Assembly (NCBI RefSeq): GCF_900106975.1
Contig: NZ_FNNU01000001.1
Span: 804,260-868,259 of the forward strand
Source: Pseudomonas kuykendallii
GTDB lineage: Bacteria > Pseudomonadota > Gammaproteobacteria > Pseudomonadales > Pseudomonadaceae
Length of the DNA: 64,000 nucleotides
Direction: 5' to 3'
Shown here: positions 1 through 9,450 of the stretch, one piece after another
How the letters are laid out: the number at the start of each line of letters is the position of its first letter
Numbering within the stretch: position 1 is the first letter of the stretch
Made by a program: the position numbers and the translations under genes
Notes under the pieces: generated by a model
What the model was told of the DNA's origin: nothing
Databases searched by the model: none
The model's input: the letters and a program-made list of their open reading frames with translations, nothing else

Positions 1-86
1 CAGGCCTGCCAAACGACATTCGATACGGCATCTGCACCAGCTTCCTCTTCAGCCAGCGCCACGACGGCGCTGCGCCGGATTCCGGC

Positions 87-1082
87 TCATGCCGGCCACC
101 GGCCCAGCCAGCGCATCAGCCGTGACGACGGTTGCGGTGCCGTGCGGAAGGCCTGAAGCAGTTCTTCCAGGCTTGCCCGGCGTGCAGGGTCGAAGGCCAG
201 GCCGGCCTGCAAGGCGCGAGCAATCGGGGGCGCCAGGACGGAGGCCTCTGCCTGCAATTGCATCGCCCGCGCCTGCTTGCCGCTGAGGCGGCGGAACGGG
301 TGCCGCCCCGTACACAGCTCGTAGAGCACGCAGCTCAGCGCGTAGATGTCGGCAGCGGCACTCAGCGCCTCGCCATCCAGCAGTTCCGGCGCCGCATAGC
401 GCAGCGTCCAGGCAGCGAAACGGCTGCGGCACAATTGCGGCAACCCCGGCAGCCGATTCTCTTGGGCCTGGCCGAGGCCGAAATCGAACAGCCGCAGACC
501 CTGGTCGCCAACCATCACGTTGCTCGGTTTCAGGTCGCCATGCAGCACGCCAGCCGCATGCGCATGGGCCAACGCCTCTAGAAGCGCCAGCCCGATCTCC
601 CGCGCATCGCCCCACGGCGCGCCGGCCGGGTGCTCGTCGATGAAGCGATCCAGCGTGCAACCGCTCAGCAGCTCGAGCGTGATGAAGGCGCGCTGGCTCA
701 GCGGGTCGATATCGAACGCATGCAGTTGCACGACGTTGGCGTGGCGCAGGCGGCTGGTCAGTGCGAACTCGCTGTAGAGCAGTGCGCTGGCGTCCGGGTA
801 TTCGGCGAAGTCTTCGCCGAGGGTCTTCAACGCCACATACGGCTGCGGGTCGCCGAACTGTTCGCGCAGCAGGTCGCACGCCTGGTAAACAGCGCCCATA
901 CCACCGACACCCAACAGCCGCTCTATCCGGTAGCGCCCGCAGAGCACCTCGGGCAATGCCGCCGATGTCGGCATCAGCGGCGGCACGCGCGGCCCGCTAC
1001 GCGCGCCGGCAGCGAAGGCAAAATAGGTCAGGTCCGGGTCGGCGACCGCCTCCGCCGCGAGCTGCGCCAGCGGATCGTTCAT
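87..1082 (-). CDS. stk1: T6SS-associated Ser/Thr protein kinase (Stk1/PpkA-like)
   Basis: A 331-aa eukaryotic-type Ser/Thr kinase, probably cytoplasmic because no membrane segment is visible. The Gly-rich loop GVGGMGAVY lies near residues 58-66, the VALK lysine at 86, a catalytic HGDLKPSN loop at 181-188 (HGD in place of the usual HRD) and DFG at 200-202. It is the last gene of the tagH-tssJKLM-stp-stk run and overlaps the phosphatase gene by four bases (ATGA), so translation is probably coupled. By family knowledge, such kinase/phosphatase pairs tune T6SS assembly post-translationally through FHA-domain partners such as the TagH protein upstream. The gene is shorter than PpkA of the H1-T6SS, which carries extra periplasmic parts. 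The order matches the P. aeruginosa H2-T6SS stk1. Confidence 0.9.
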   Translation of the reverse strand: MNDPLAQLAAEAVADPDLTYFAFAAGARSGPRVPPLMPTSAALPEVLCGRYRIERLLGVGGMGAVYQACDLLREQFGDPQPYVALKTLGEDFAEYPDASALLYSEFALTSRLRHANVVQLHAFDIDPLSQRAFITLELLSGCTLDRFIDEHPAGAPWGDAREIGLALLEALAHAHAAGVLHGDLKPSNVMVGDQGLRLFDFGLGQAQENRLPGLPQLCRSRFAAWTLRYAAPELLDGEALSAAADIYALSCVLYELCTGRHPFRRLSGKQARAMQLQAEASVLAPPIARALQAGLAFDPARRASLEELLQAFRTAPQPSSRLMRWLGRWPA

Positions 1083-1810
1083 GGGCGCACCACCACGGCG
1101 CTGAGGTTGTCCCGCGCCGCGCCACCCAGCACCTCGTCGAACAGACGCCGGATCGCCAACTGCGGCGATGGCAAGCTGAGCGCCGCCCCCAGCGCACCGA
1201 CGGACAGCTCGCGATAGAGCCCGTCGCTACAGAGCAGAAACACGTCGCCCGGGAAGATATCGAACTCGAGGATATCCAGACTCAGCGGCTCGGCGACGCC
1301 GATGGCGCGGGTCAGCGCCTGCGCCGCGGGATGCCGTGCCGCCTGCTGCGGGCTGAGTTCACCGCGGTCGAGCAGTTGCTGCTCCAGGGAATGATCACGG
1401 GACAACTGATAAAGCCTGCCGCGCCGCCAGAGATAGCAGCGGCTGTCCCCGGCCCACACGCACGCCCCCCGCGCGCCCTCCAGCAGCAGAGCCACCACGG
1501 TGCTACCGATGACCGGGTCGGGCCGCTCGGCGGTCACGGTCAGTTGCTGATGCAGCCGCCGGTTGATCTCGTGCAGGCAGCGCCGAAGGCCCTGCACACG
1601 CACCTGCAGATCACGCTCATCGGGCAGCCCGGCCAGTCGATCGACGATCAGCCGGCTCGCCAGCGCGCCACGCTCATGCCCGCCCATGCCATCGGCGACG
1701 ACCCACAGGCGGCGTTCCGGCAGGTCGAGAAAGGCATCCTCGTTGCGCGCGCGAACCTTGCCGGTGTCGGTCCGCGCCGCGCTGCGCAGGCGCTCGGCCA
1801 GCGCGCTCAT
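1079..1810 (-). CDS. stp1: T6SS-associated PP2C-type Ser/Thr phosphatase
   Basis: A 243-aa PPM/PP2C phosphatase. The N-terminal RTDTGKVRARNEDAF and WVVADGMGGH blocks carry the metal-binding aspartates, and LLCSDGL and ARDNLSAVVV near the end complete the fold. I chose the ATG at 1808-1810, which overlaps the tssM stop by one base; a GTG one codon upstream is possible. It should reverse phosphorylation by the adjacent kinase, with which it overlaps by four bases. It sits in the conserved T6SS order between tssM and stk1. The catalytic identity is clear; the in vivo substrate is not visible from sequence. Confidence 0.92.
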   Translation of the reverse strand: MSALAERLRSAARTDTGKVRARNEDAFLDLPERRLWVVADGMGGHERGALASRLIVDRLAGLPDERDLQVRVQGLRRCLHEINRRLHQQLTVTAERPDPVIGSTVVALLLEGARGACVWAGDSRCYLWRRGRLYQLSRDHSLEQQLLDRGELSPQQAARHPAAQALTRAIGVAEPLSLDILEFDIFPGDVFLLCSDGLYRELSVGALGAALSLPSPQLAIRRLFDEVLGGAARDNLSAVVVRP

Positions 1811-4800
1811 CACAGGGTTTCCGGCAGCCTGAAGTCACGCAGCATGGCGACGTCGAAGGGGTTCGGCGAACGCTGGCTGTGCAGCAGGTAGTTGGCTCGC
1901 AACCCACCCAGGTCGGCCTTGAGCATCAGCACATCGCGACCGCTGTAGTACTCGGTCTGCATCAGGTCGATCAGGCGAAACAGCGACCAGGGCCCGGTGT
2001 TGCGCTCGATGCCCACGCGCCGGCCGCCCAACTCCTCGACCACCAGGCTGGTCCGCCCGTCGCTGGCCGCCGCCGGCCAGTGGAAGGCGGTCGGCACGAT
2101 GGGCCCGTGGCGGTACTCCAGTTGTTGTTCCCCCACGCTGAAATCCGCGCGCCCCAGGCTGGAGTCCAGCGAATAGGGCTCCAGCGTGAACAGCACCTGC
2201 GGCTCGCTGGCGTTCTCGGCGAAGAAGCTCTGGCGGATGATTTGCGCGTGCGCCATCTGCAGGAGGAATTCGCGTGACAGTGGCAGCCCGCGGCCATCGA
2301 CCCGACGAAGTTGATAACGGTCGGCAGCACCGCTGACGAAGGGTTTCAGGTAGGCCTCGAAGAAGCGCTCGGCGATCCCTTGGCTCTTGAAGAACTCGCG
2401 GAAGTCGGCAAGCGCCACATCGCTGGCACTGCTCGCATCGAACGGATAGCGGCGGTTCAGCGAGCCCTGATAGGCCGCATACAGCTCGCTCCGATAGCGC
2501 TGGTTCAGATAGTCATGGGCGCCATTGAGCACCAGCATCCAACTGTCCTCGGCAAGCCCACCGAGCCAGGCGCCGACCGGTTGCGGCAGACGGGCGGAGC
2601 TACCGCGCAGCAGATTGATCGCATCGAGTTGGCCCCCCATGCGCGCCTTGGCCAACTCGAAGGCCGCCTGCTCGGGCGCACTCGCGCTGGCCAGGCCGGC
2701 CAACTGCTGCTGCAGCCCGTCGAGGGCTTGCAAGGTCGTCAGCAGGAGCGGAGCGGGACCGCCGTTGTCATCCAGCAACTGGTGCAATGGCAGGAAGCGT
2801 CGCTCCACAGCCTTGCGCGCGGTATCCGGCAGCGCCTTCGCCAGGCTCGTCTGGGCCTGTTCCGCGACGCCGGCCAGCTTGACGAGCTTGGGCTTCGCAC
2901 CGAGCGCCTTCGCGGCGTCGGCGAGTTCCGGGCCCTCCTCGGTCACGTCGGCAAGGTCACGAAAACGGGTGTTGTCCCGCACCTCGGCGAGCAGTTGCAG
3001 CAACGGCGAGTTCGCCGCGGTCAGGCCGGCAAGCTGTTCGGCTCCCTGACGGGCGTCGCCGATCGGCTCCAGGGAAAGCTGCGCCAGCGCCTCGGACCAG
3101 TAGTTGGCGTAGTCACGAAAGTACAGTTGCTCGATGTCCACCAGCAGGCGATTGAGGTCGCCACCGCTCAGCCCATCGCCCTCCCCTAGCACCCAGTTGT
3201 CGCGCATCAGGTCACGCACCAGTGCCGGACCCTGGCCGACGAAGAATTGCCCGTAGCCACGCTGGGTATAGAACCCCGGAATGGCGAAATCGCTTCCGCC
3301 GAACAGCGCGGCCTGCGGACCCAACTGTTGGGCGAACCGGTAGTCCGGCAGGCTGCGCGCCTGTTCACGCAGCATCCGATAAACGACGTTGGCCAATGAT
3401 TCGCGGCGGAGCACCTCGCGCGCCTGGGCGACCAGTCGGTCGTCCAGCGCATAGCTGAAGGGCCCGGCGAGCAGATGTTCGAGATGGTTGCTCAGCCCCT
3501 CTTGAACCTGTGCGTTACCGGGATAACGTTGCGACCAGTCGGCGGCAAGCCTCTCACCTAGAACCGCAGGGTCGCGGCGCTCCTCGAGATTCAGCATCAG
3601 GTAGGCGCGCAAGCTACCGAGCAGACGCTCACGGTCGCCCAGGCTGGCGCGGACCTGCGCGGCCAGTTGCCCGGCGATACGCGGCAACAGCAGGTGCTCC
3701 AGGTCGCGCCGGTAGTTCTGCGTGACGCTGGGCTCCACCTGGCGCCGCTGATACAGCCCGGCCCTGTCGACGATCGACACCTCGTCGGCGCCCGGAAACA
3801 CCTGGGTGGCCGCAAAGCTGTCATCGAGCGCCTTCAGTACGGAGACGGCATCCCCCTGTCGGGCCGTTTCGCTACGCGCGGGGCCGAGGCCTTGCGCCAG
3901 CGCGCGCAATTGTTCGAGGCGATTCTGGTTCGCCGAAAACCCATTGGCCCACAGTGCGCCAAAGCCCAGCAGGCAGATGCAGGCGGCGACATACAGGCCG
4001 CGCTGCCCCCAGTCGATGCGTCGCCGCTCCCGCTGATCGAGCCCGGCGAGTTCGGCTTCGGGAAAGATCACCTGATCCAGCAGGTGATGGATGAACCGCG
4101 CACGTCCGCGCCGGAACATCGGCAGCGCGCCGCTCGCCAAACCCAGCTGGCGCCCTATGGCACGCGTGTCCGGATCGAGTTCGTCCTGTACCTGCGGCGC
4201 ACTGGTCAGGTAGAAGCCCCGCAACTGGCTGGCGCGTTGGTAGCGGTTGCCGGAGAAGGCCAGTTCGATGAACAGGCACAGGTGTTCGCCGATCTGTCCC
4301 AACTGGTGGGGAAAGTCGAGAATCCGCCCGCGCCGCTGGGTATCGCGCTCCTGGTGCATGCGCTGGATCACCTGACTGTTCAGGCGACGCAGCAGCTCTT
4401 CGAACTCCTGGCGGACCACCTGGGCGTCAGTACCGTTCTGCTCCTGGCGAAAACTGGCGCCGAGCACCTGGTCGCTTTCCTCTCGGGAAAGCGAATCGAA
4501 GAACTCCTCGAAGCCGGGCACCTTGTCGGCCTTGCTCAATACGAGGTAGACCGGCACTTCCGCGCCGAGTCGCTGATGCAGTTCGTGCAGGCGCTGACGC
4601 ACCTGGCGGGCAAGCGCCTCCAGCACCTGCTCGCTCTCGCTCTGCAGACAATCGACTGGAACATTCACCAGCACGCCGTTGAGGGGACGGGCTCGCCGCC
4701 GACGCAGCAGGCCAAGCAATGTCTGCCAGGCCGATGCGTCCACTGCTGCATCCGGCTGCGTGAGATAACGCCCGGCGCAATCGATGAGGACCGCATGCTC

Positions 4801-5337
4801 GGCAAAGTACCAGTCGACGTTTCGGGTACCGGACACCTCGCGCGTCAAACGATCCTCGCGCGGGTTCAGCGGGAACTCCAGGCCGGAAAAGTCCAGCAGG
4901 CTGGTTTTGCCGCTGCCTTGCGGGCCAAGCAGCAGGTACCAGGGCAACTGGTTGCGCCAGTGCTCGCTACGTCCGCGGTACAGGCTCGAACGGCGCAGGG
5001 TGCGCAAGGCGTCGCGGTAACGGCTGCGCAACTCGCCCTGCTCCTCGTTGAGCAGGCTGTCGCGGCGCTTGCGTTGCTGCGCCACCTCGTCCGTTTCCTC
5101 GCGCTTCTTGCGGGCCGTCGCGCGCCAGTTGGCGAAAACCATACCGAGGCCCCACAGCAGAAACAGCACGCTGATGCTCAGCAGTCGGCTGCCTGCGGAC
5201 TCCCAGAAGCGGACGTCACCAACAGCCAGCAAGGGTCCGGCAAACCACACGAGCAGCGCCAGCAGAAGCACGAGACAGAGTGTCCAGACCCATGTCCTGC
5301 GCATGAAGGCGCCGAGTTTGGCGAAGAATCCTTTCAT
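1810..5337 (-). CDS. tssM: T6SS inner-membrane complex protein TssM (IcmF)
   Basis: A 1175-aa IcmF-family protein, typical length for TssM. Two hydrophobic segments near the N-terminus (LVLLLALLVWFAG and LFLLWGLGMVF) flank a short periplasmic hairpin. They are followed by a cytoplasmic NTPase-like domain with Walker A GPQGSGKT, then a third membrane segment (LYVAACICLLGFGALWA) and a large periplasmic domain. By family knowledge, TssM forms with TssL and TssJ the envelope channel that docks the baseplate. I chose the start MKGFF at 5337, with AG-rich sequence upstream; an in-frame ATG nine bases further upstream is an alternative. The gene follows tssL with a 16-base gap and touches stp1. Confidence 0.95.
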   Translation of the reverse strand: MKGFFAKLGAFMRRTWVWTLCLVLLLALLVWFAGPLLAVGDVRFWESAGSRLLSISVLFLLWGLGMVFANWRATARKKREETDEVAQQRKRRDSLLNEEQGELRSRYRDALRTLRRSSLYRGRSEHWRNQLPWYLLLGPQGSGKTSLLDFSGLEFPLNPREDRLTREVSGTRNVDWYFAEHAVLIDCAGRYLTQPDAAVDASAWQTLLGLLRRRRARPLNGVLVNVPVDCLQSESEQVLEALARQVRQRLHELHQRLGAEVPVYLVLSKADKVPGFEEFFDSLSREESDQVLGASFRQEQNGTDAQVVRQEFEELLRRLNSQVIQRMHQERDTQRRGRILDFPHQLGQIGEHLCLFIELAFSGNRYQRASQLRGFYLTSAPQVQDELDPDTRAIGRQLGLASGALPMFRRGRARFIHHLLDQVIFPEAELAGLDQRERRRIDWGQRGLYVAACICLLGFGALWANGFSANQNRLEQLRALAQGLGPARSETARQGDAVSVLKALDDSFAATQVFPGADEVSIVDRAGLYQRRQVEPSVTQNYRRDLEHLLLPRIAGQLAAQVRASLGDRERLLGSLRAYLMLNLEERRDPAVLGERLAADWSQRYPGNAQVQEGLSNHLEHLLAGPFSYALDDRLVAQAREVLRRESLANVVYRMLREQARSLPDYRFAQQLGPQAALFGGSDFAIPGFYTQRGYGQFFVGQGPALVRDLMRDNWVLGEGDGLSGGDLNRLLVDIEQLYFRDYANYWSEALAQLSLEPIGDARQGAEQLAGLTAANSPLLQLLAEVRDNTRFRDLADVTEEGPELADAAKALGAKPKLVKLAGVAEQAQTSLAKALPDTARKAVERRFLPLHQLLDDNGGPAPLLLTTLQALDGLQQQLAGLASASAPEQAAFELAKARMGGQLDAINLLRGSSARLPQPVGAWLGGLAEDSWMLVLNGAHDYLNQRYRSELYAAYQGSLNRRYPFDASSASDVALADFREFFKSQGIAERFFEAYLKPFVSGAADRYQLRRVDGRGLPLSREFLLQMAHAQIIRQSFFAENASEPQVLFTLEPYSLDSSLGRADFSVGEQQLEYRHGPIVPTAFHWPAAASDGRTSLVVEELGGRRVGIERNTGPWSLFRLIDLMQTEYYSGRDVLMLKADLGGLRANYLLHSQRSPNPFDVAMLRDFRLPETL

Positions 5338-5353
5338 TTCTTCCATCCTCGAT

Positions 5354-6220
5354 TCACTGACGGTCGGTGGCGACCGGGTCGGGCAGTCGGTAGGACTGCA
5401 GTACGGCTTCGCGCTGCGCCTCGAGCGCCCAGGCAAAACCGCCATAGGTGATCGCCAGGCAAATCAGCGTGAACAGCGCCACCATCCATCCTGGAACGAT
5501 GCGCACCAGGCGCCGCCGCGAATCCTTCAGCCCCTGCCAGTGAGGCGAGACATCCCGCGGGACATCGCCACGCAGCTGGCGAATCTGTCGATACAGGCTG
5601 TCGCGGATCGCCTCCAGCTCCAGCATGCCGCGCGGGAGGACACGAAACTTGCCTTCGAAGCCGAGGGACAACGCCAGGTACATCAGCTCCAGCATCGGCA
5701 GGTGCTTGACCGGGTTGCGCGAAAGCCGCTCGAGCAGCTGGAAGAACTTCTCGCCGCCGAACGTTTCGTTGTGGAAGGTGCTGAGCAGGCTCATCTGCGA
5801 CCACTCGCTTTCGTTGCCCCAGGCCGTGGTCACCACCGCTTCGTCGAGCACCGTGCAGAGCACATAGCGGGCGGCCATTACCTGGCTGCTTTCGGCGCCG
5901 TCATGCAGCGCGCGGTGCTCGAACAGCTTGATCTCGCTGGCCAGGCGGGCCTGCAACGCGCCGATATCCTCGGCCTCGAAGCTGTGCTTGAGGCGCACCA
6001 CGTCCGAGAGCAGCGACGAGGCGGCCGCCACCAGCGGATTGAGGCTGAGGTTGAACGCCTGTGCCGGACGCAGGCGGGCGGCGTAGATCATCCGCTCCTC
6101 CAGTTGCTCGTATCGGGGCGGCGCGGCGAAGTCGGTGAGCGGGCTTTGCGCCGGTGCATCGCCGTGGCGATTGAGGATGACGGTCCTGTCGTCCTGCGCG
6201 TAATCCATTTCTCTGATCAT
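5354..6220 (-). CDS. tssL: T6SS inner-membrane protein TssL (DotU)
   Basis: A 288-aa DotU-family protein. The cytoplasmic DotU domain spans roughly residues 40-240 and includes the conserved block RYVLCTVLDEAV and the WSQMSLLSTFHNETFGGEKFF region. One C-terminal membrane anchor follows (WMVALFTLICLAITYGGFAW, about 255-275) with a short periplasmic tail. There is no C-terminal OmpA/peptidoglycan-binding extension, so wall anchoring must come from another subunit. The gene lies five bases downstream of tssK. By family knowledge it pairs with TssM and connects the membrane complex to the TssK baseplate. Confidence 0.94.
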   Translation of the reverse strand: MIREMDYAQDDRTVILNRHGDAPAQSPLTDFAAPPRYEQLEERMIYAARLRPAQAFNLSLNPLVAAASSLLSDVVRLKHSFEAEDIGALQARLASEIKLFEHRALHDGAESSQVMAARYVLCTVLDEAVVTTAWGNESEWSQMSLLSTFHNETFGGEKFFQLLERLSRNPVKHLPMLELMYLALSLGFEGKFRVLPRGMLELEAIRDSLYRQIRQLRGDVPRDVSPHWQGLKDSRRRLVRIVPGWMVALFTLICLAITYGGFAWALEAQREAVLQSYRLPDPVATDRQ

Positions 6221-6225
6221 GTCGT

Positions 6226-7557
6226 TCAGTTCCTGATCGCCCAGAATTTCAGCTCGAGACCGGGGAATTCACCGGACAGGTGGAAGGCGAAACCACCGGA
6301 GCGCTCCAGCTGCGCCAGCTCCTCGGAGTTGAGTTCGAGCGCGAAGTAGGTCTTGCCGGCGTGGAACGGGATCTGTCGTGGCGCCACCGGCAGCGGCTTC
6401 ACCCTGATTCCGGGCAGATGGAGGTTCACCAACTGGCGGATGCGCTCCACCGGGCCGACCTTGAGGTGCGCCGGCAGCCGATTGCGCAGTTCCTCGGAGT
6501 CGCACTGGGCACTGGCGGCGAGGATGAACGATGCCGCGCCAAGCAGCGTGTGATCATGCAGCGGTGACACCTGGATACCGTACTGACGCTGCTGCAAGAG
6601 CAACTCGATGGCGTGCTGTTCGAGCACCATCGACAGCACCTGACGGATCGCATCCATCAACCGGCGAAAACTCAGGCCCTGGTCGCTGTGCTGGTAGCGA
6701 CGGTCCAGACGTGGACGCTTGCTCTCGCTGGCGAAGGTCGCCAGCTCACCGAGAAGCCCGAGCAGTTCGCGAAAAATCTGCTCCGGATGTACCTGCTCGA
6801 TGCCCAGGTAATGGCGCAGGAGCGGCTCGTAGCGATTTATCAGCTGGAGCATCATGAAGTCGCCGACTTCGGCGCCGCCCACCTTGCCGGTGGCACTGAT
6901 CCGCTCCGCGAGCGTATCGCCGCGATGAGCCAGCATGCTGATCACTTCCTTGAGGCACGACTGTAGATAGACAGAGGCCTGGAAATGCAGAAAGGTCGGA
7001 ATGAACTCCGGATCGAGACTGACCAGCGCGTCCGGCGTGGTATCCAGCACATCGCAGAGTTTCAGTTTGACGTAGGCCTGGTCGCTCTGCTGCTCGCCGA
7101 GGAGCAGGCGGAAATCCGGCCGCGCACAATTGACCTGGCTCGCCGCGGCGTCGCCCGCATTGGAATCGGTCACCTCGGTTTCGATGGCGGTGTAACGCGC
7201 GAGAACGTCCTTCTGCTCGACCCGGCGAGTTTCGATGTGATTGCCCGAAACCAGCGGCAGGGCCAGGTAGATCGGCGTGTTACCCGTGTTCGGAGGAACG
7301 TCCAGCGCCAGCGGCTCGCGCTCGGCGCCGATCTCGAACAGTGTCCCATCGGGCAGGATGCCGCTGGCCTGACTGAGCACCAGTTTTCCGGTCCCGAGGA
7401 ACTGGCGGTCGATCTCCAGGGAGAAAAAGCCCCACGCGTAGCTGTCCAGGCGCTGTGTGCGGACCTTGAACTGGTAGTCGTAGTACCGGTCGTTCTGCTG
7501 GAAGTGCTGCGGGCGCAGCAGCATGCCTTCTTGCCAGACCACCCTCTGCGTCGTCAT
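6226..7557 (-). CDS. tssK: T6SS baseplate adaptor TssK
   Basis: A 443-aa TssK (VasE/ImpJ) protein at full family length. The N-terminus VVWQEGMLLRPQHFQQNDRY is the hallmark opening of the family. By family knowledge TssK is a cytoplasmic trimer that links the TssFG wedge of the baseplate to the TssJLM membrane complex. The start ATG overlaps the tssJ stop (ATGA), so the two are likely translationally coupled. Nothing unusual is visible. Confidence 0.95.
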   Translation of the reverse strand: MTTQRVVWQEGMLLRPQHFQQNDRYYDYQFKVRTQRLDSYAWGFFSLEIDRQFLGTGKLVLSQASGILPDGTLFEIGAEREPLALDVPPNTGNTPIYLALPLVSGNHIETRRVEQKDVLARYTAIETEVTDSNAGDAAASQVNCARPDFRLLLGEQQSDQAYVKLKLCDVLDTTPDALVSLDPEFIPTFLHFQASVYLQSCLKEVISMLAHRGDTLAERISATGKVGGAEVGDFMMLQLINRYEPLLRHYLGIEQVHPEQIFRELLGLLGELATFASESKRPRLDRRYQHSDQGLSFRRLMDAIRQVLSMVLEQHAIELLLQQRQYGIQVSPLHDHTLLGAASFILAASAQCDSEELRNRLPAHLKVGPVERIRQLVNLHLPGIRVKPLPVAPRQIPFHAGKTYFALELNSEELAQLERSGGFAFHLSGEFPGLELKFWAIRN

Positions 7558-8039
7558 GGCCGGTTACCTACCGGGGCCACGACGCTCGCCGGATCCTCGA
7601 TGCCGCGCTCATCCAGCAGCAGCGTGATGGTCTTGCGCTCCTGCGGCTGCAGCGCGATCACGTAGCGCCAGCGGGCCTCCGGCAGGTCGCGATAGGCCGC
7701 CAGAACGCCGACGTAGCGACTGCCCTCCTGAACGGACAGCTTCAGTTGCCGTTCTTCTCCCGGCCGCAGTTCGAGCTCCTCGAGGGCGACCAGATCCGGC
7801 GACAGGGCTTCCTTAGGACGCTGATAGAGGGAAAAGAAATCGGCATTCTCGAACGCCACGGGATGCTTCAGCTCGAGCAGGCGCAGGACGATCGGAGAGG
7901 GCCGCCCATTGAGGTCGGGGTTCAGGGTGTCGCTGCCGCGCAGCTCGAGATCGAGCTTGGTCAGGGTCGAGTACGGCGACAGCGAGGAGCAGCCGGCCAG
8001 GACAAACACGGCGGCCGGCAGGGCCAGCAAACGAATCAT
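7554..8039 (-). CDS. tssJ: T6SS outer-membrane lipoprotein TssJ
   Basis: A 161-aa lipoprotein beginning MIRLLALPAAVFVLAGC, with lipobox LAGC and acylated Cys at residue 17. The body matches the TssJ/Lip family: a beta-sandwich periplasmic protein that binds the TssM periplasmic domain and anchors the secretion channel to the outer membrane. I chose the ATG at 8037-8039 because an AAGGA Shine-Dalgarno lies about eight bases upstream. In-frame ATGs at 8045 and 8048 are too close to that site. The gene sits between tagH and tssK, as in the H2-T6SS. Confidence 0.9.
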   Translation of the reverse strand: MIRLLALPAAVFVLAGCSSLSPYSTLTKLDLELRGSDTLNPDLNGRPSPIVLRLLELKHPVAFENADFFSLYQRPKEALSPDLVALEELELRPGEERQLKLSVQEGSRYVGVLAAYRDLPEARWRYVIALQPQERKTITLLLDERGIEDPASVVAPVGNRP

Positions 8040-8044
8040 GGGCA

Positions 8045-9238
8045 TCATCCTTGAAGGTCATTGTTGAGGGTCGCGATGAGCCTGACCTGTTCTTCATAGG
8101 CTCTGGCGAAATCGCCGGCGAACAGCCGTTCGCTCCATTCATCGTCCTGCCGAATGACCCGGTGCAGGCGTCCGTAGGCGCGCCACCGCGCACCCGCGGT
8201 GGCGTACAGTAATTTGCCCTCGCGCTCGAAGCGCAGCGCCAGTTGCTCGGGCGATAGCAGTTCCAGCTGGCTCTTGAGCGCCGTCCGGCTGGCGGCAAGC
8301 AATGCGACCTGATGTGCCTGCAGGTCGCGAAAGCCACGGTTGATCGCCTGTTCGGCGCTGAGCTGGCCCGGACCAGACTCACGTAACAGGGCGGCCAGCG
8401 CCGACTGCCCGTCCGGGTCGTTCTTGAGAGGGTTGTTCCCGGTGGGCTGCACCGTCGTCAGCGGCAGACGCAGCTCCTTCTTCAGTTCGCGGCGCGTGCT
8501 CAGGCTCTGCTGCAGCCCGGCGATGCTTTGCCGAAGAAGGCGTGCGGTTCTGAGCACCAGGGCTTCCCGCTGCACATCGTCGAGCTCGGCGAGGTCGACG
8601 CCCAGGGCTCGTGCATATCGCTCCCAGAAGCTCTCCGGAAAAGTTGGCGCCGCCGCCGTTGTGGGCGCAGCAACCGCAGCCACCGCCGGAACCAGCGCGG
8701 GGATCGGCAGGCTCTCGGTGTCTATCCGCGCGTAATCGCGCTGCTGCGCTGCGGGAGGCTGCGGACGGGTCAGCGCCGCGAGTTCATCGACTTCGGCGTA
8801 AATGCGCTCCTGCTGGTCAAGCGCGATCAGCGGGTCCAAGTCGAGAAAGGCATCGTCGGGAATGATGCTGCCGGCAGGTTGCGGACGGCCGACGTCGCAC
8901 TCGAACGAGGCGGGGTCCTGAACCAGCCGCGCGCGGATTTCATAGTCGCCGAGGCAGTACACCGCGCCATGTTCGATCCGTTGCGGACGGCCCTTGCCCA
9001 GGCTGGCACCGTTATCCTTGAGCTGGATGCCGTTGCTGCTGGTGTCGGTCAGATAGAAGGCGCCGTCGCGATAGCTGACTTGAGCATGACAGCCAGACAG
9101 CACGCGCTTGCGGTCGGGAATGACCCAGTCGCAGTTGTCCGCGCGCCCAATGATCCCGCCAGCCTGCTTGAAGGTCTTGCTGGTGAGCAGGCCGGGGGCG
9201 AACTGCTGCGTGCCGACCATATCGAAAACCAGTTCCAT
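8045..9238 (-). CDS. tagH: T6SS FHA-domain protein TagH (Fha2-like)
   Basis: A 397-aa protein with an N-terminal forkhead-associated domain. GIIGRADNCDW, VLSGCHAQVSYRDG and LTDTSSNGIQL supply the conserved Gly-Arg, Ser-x-x-His and Ser-x-Asn-Gly elements (about residues 29-80). The C-terminal half belongs to the type VI FHA domain family. By family knowledge FHA domains bind phosphothreonine, making this the likely target of the Stk1/Stp1 pair at the other end of the operon. It corresponds to fha2 (PA1665-type). The variable alanine/proline-rich middle (about 150-200) looks like a linker. Confidence 0.93.
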   Translation of the reverse strand: MELVFDMVGTQQFAPGLLTSKTFKQAGGIIGRADNCDWVIPDRKRVLSGCHAQVSYRDGAFYLTDTSSNGIQLKDNGASLGKGRPQRIEHGAVYCLGDYEIRARLVQDPASFECDVGRPQPAGSIIPDDAFLDLDPLIALDQQERIYAEVDELAALTRPQPPAAQQRDYARIDTESLPIPALVPAVAAVAAPTTAAAPTFPESFWERYARALGVDLAELDDVQREALVLRTARLLRQSIAGLQQSLSTRRELKKELRLPLTTVQPTGNNPLKNDPDGQSALAALLRESGPGQLSAEQAINRGFRDLQAHQVALLAASRTALKSQLELLSPEQLALRFEREGKLLYATAGARWRAYGRLHRVIRQDDEWSERLFAGDFARAYEEQVRLIATLNNDLQG

Positions 9239-9257
9239 GGCATGTAACTCCTTGCCT

Positions 9258-9383
9258 TCAGTTACCGCGATTGGTCACCTGCGGATCGCCCAGCGGCCGA
9301 TACTGATCGTCGTTGAACCGGTAGTTTCCGGAGCAGCCAGCCAGCGCTATCGCCAGCAGGCTGCAGAGCAATAATCTGTTCAT
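9258..9383 (-). CDS. small T6SS-linked lipoprotein (OrfX-like)
   Basis: A 41-aa predicted lipoprotein that starts at ATG 9381-9383. The signal MNRLLLCSLLAIALAGC has lipobox LAGC and acylated Cys at 17, leaving a mature peptide of about 25 residues. It sits 19 bases upstream of tagH in the same direction. The P. aeruginosa H2-T6SS has a short ORF (orfX) in the same place, and I believe this is its counterpart; function unknown. Tiny size means the call rests on the lipobox and conserved position. Confidence 0.72.
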   Translation of the reverse strand: MNRLLLCSLLAIALAGCSGNYRFNDDQYRPLGDPQVTNRGN

Positions 9384-9450
9384 TCCATCGGCCCTCCCTG
9401 GGCCTGAATGTCGGCTTAATAGGCTCCTCGCAACTACGCGCGAGCAGCGC

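Noticed and set aside
49-879. Long minus-strand and plus-strand frames over stk1, tssM and vgrG
   Set aside because: They lie in the shadow of clear genes, are Arg/Pro/Ala-rich as expected from GC-rich antisense frames, and match no protein family.
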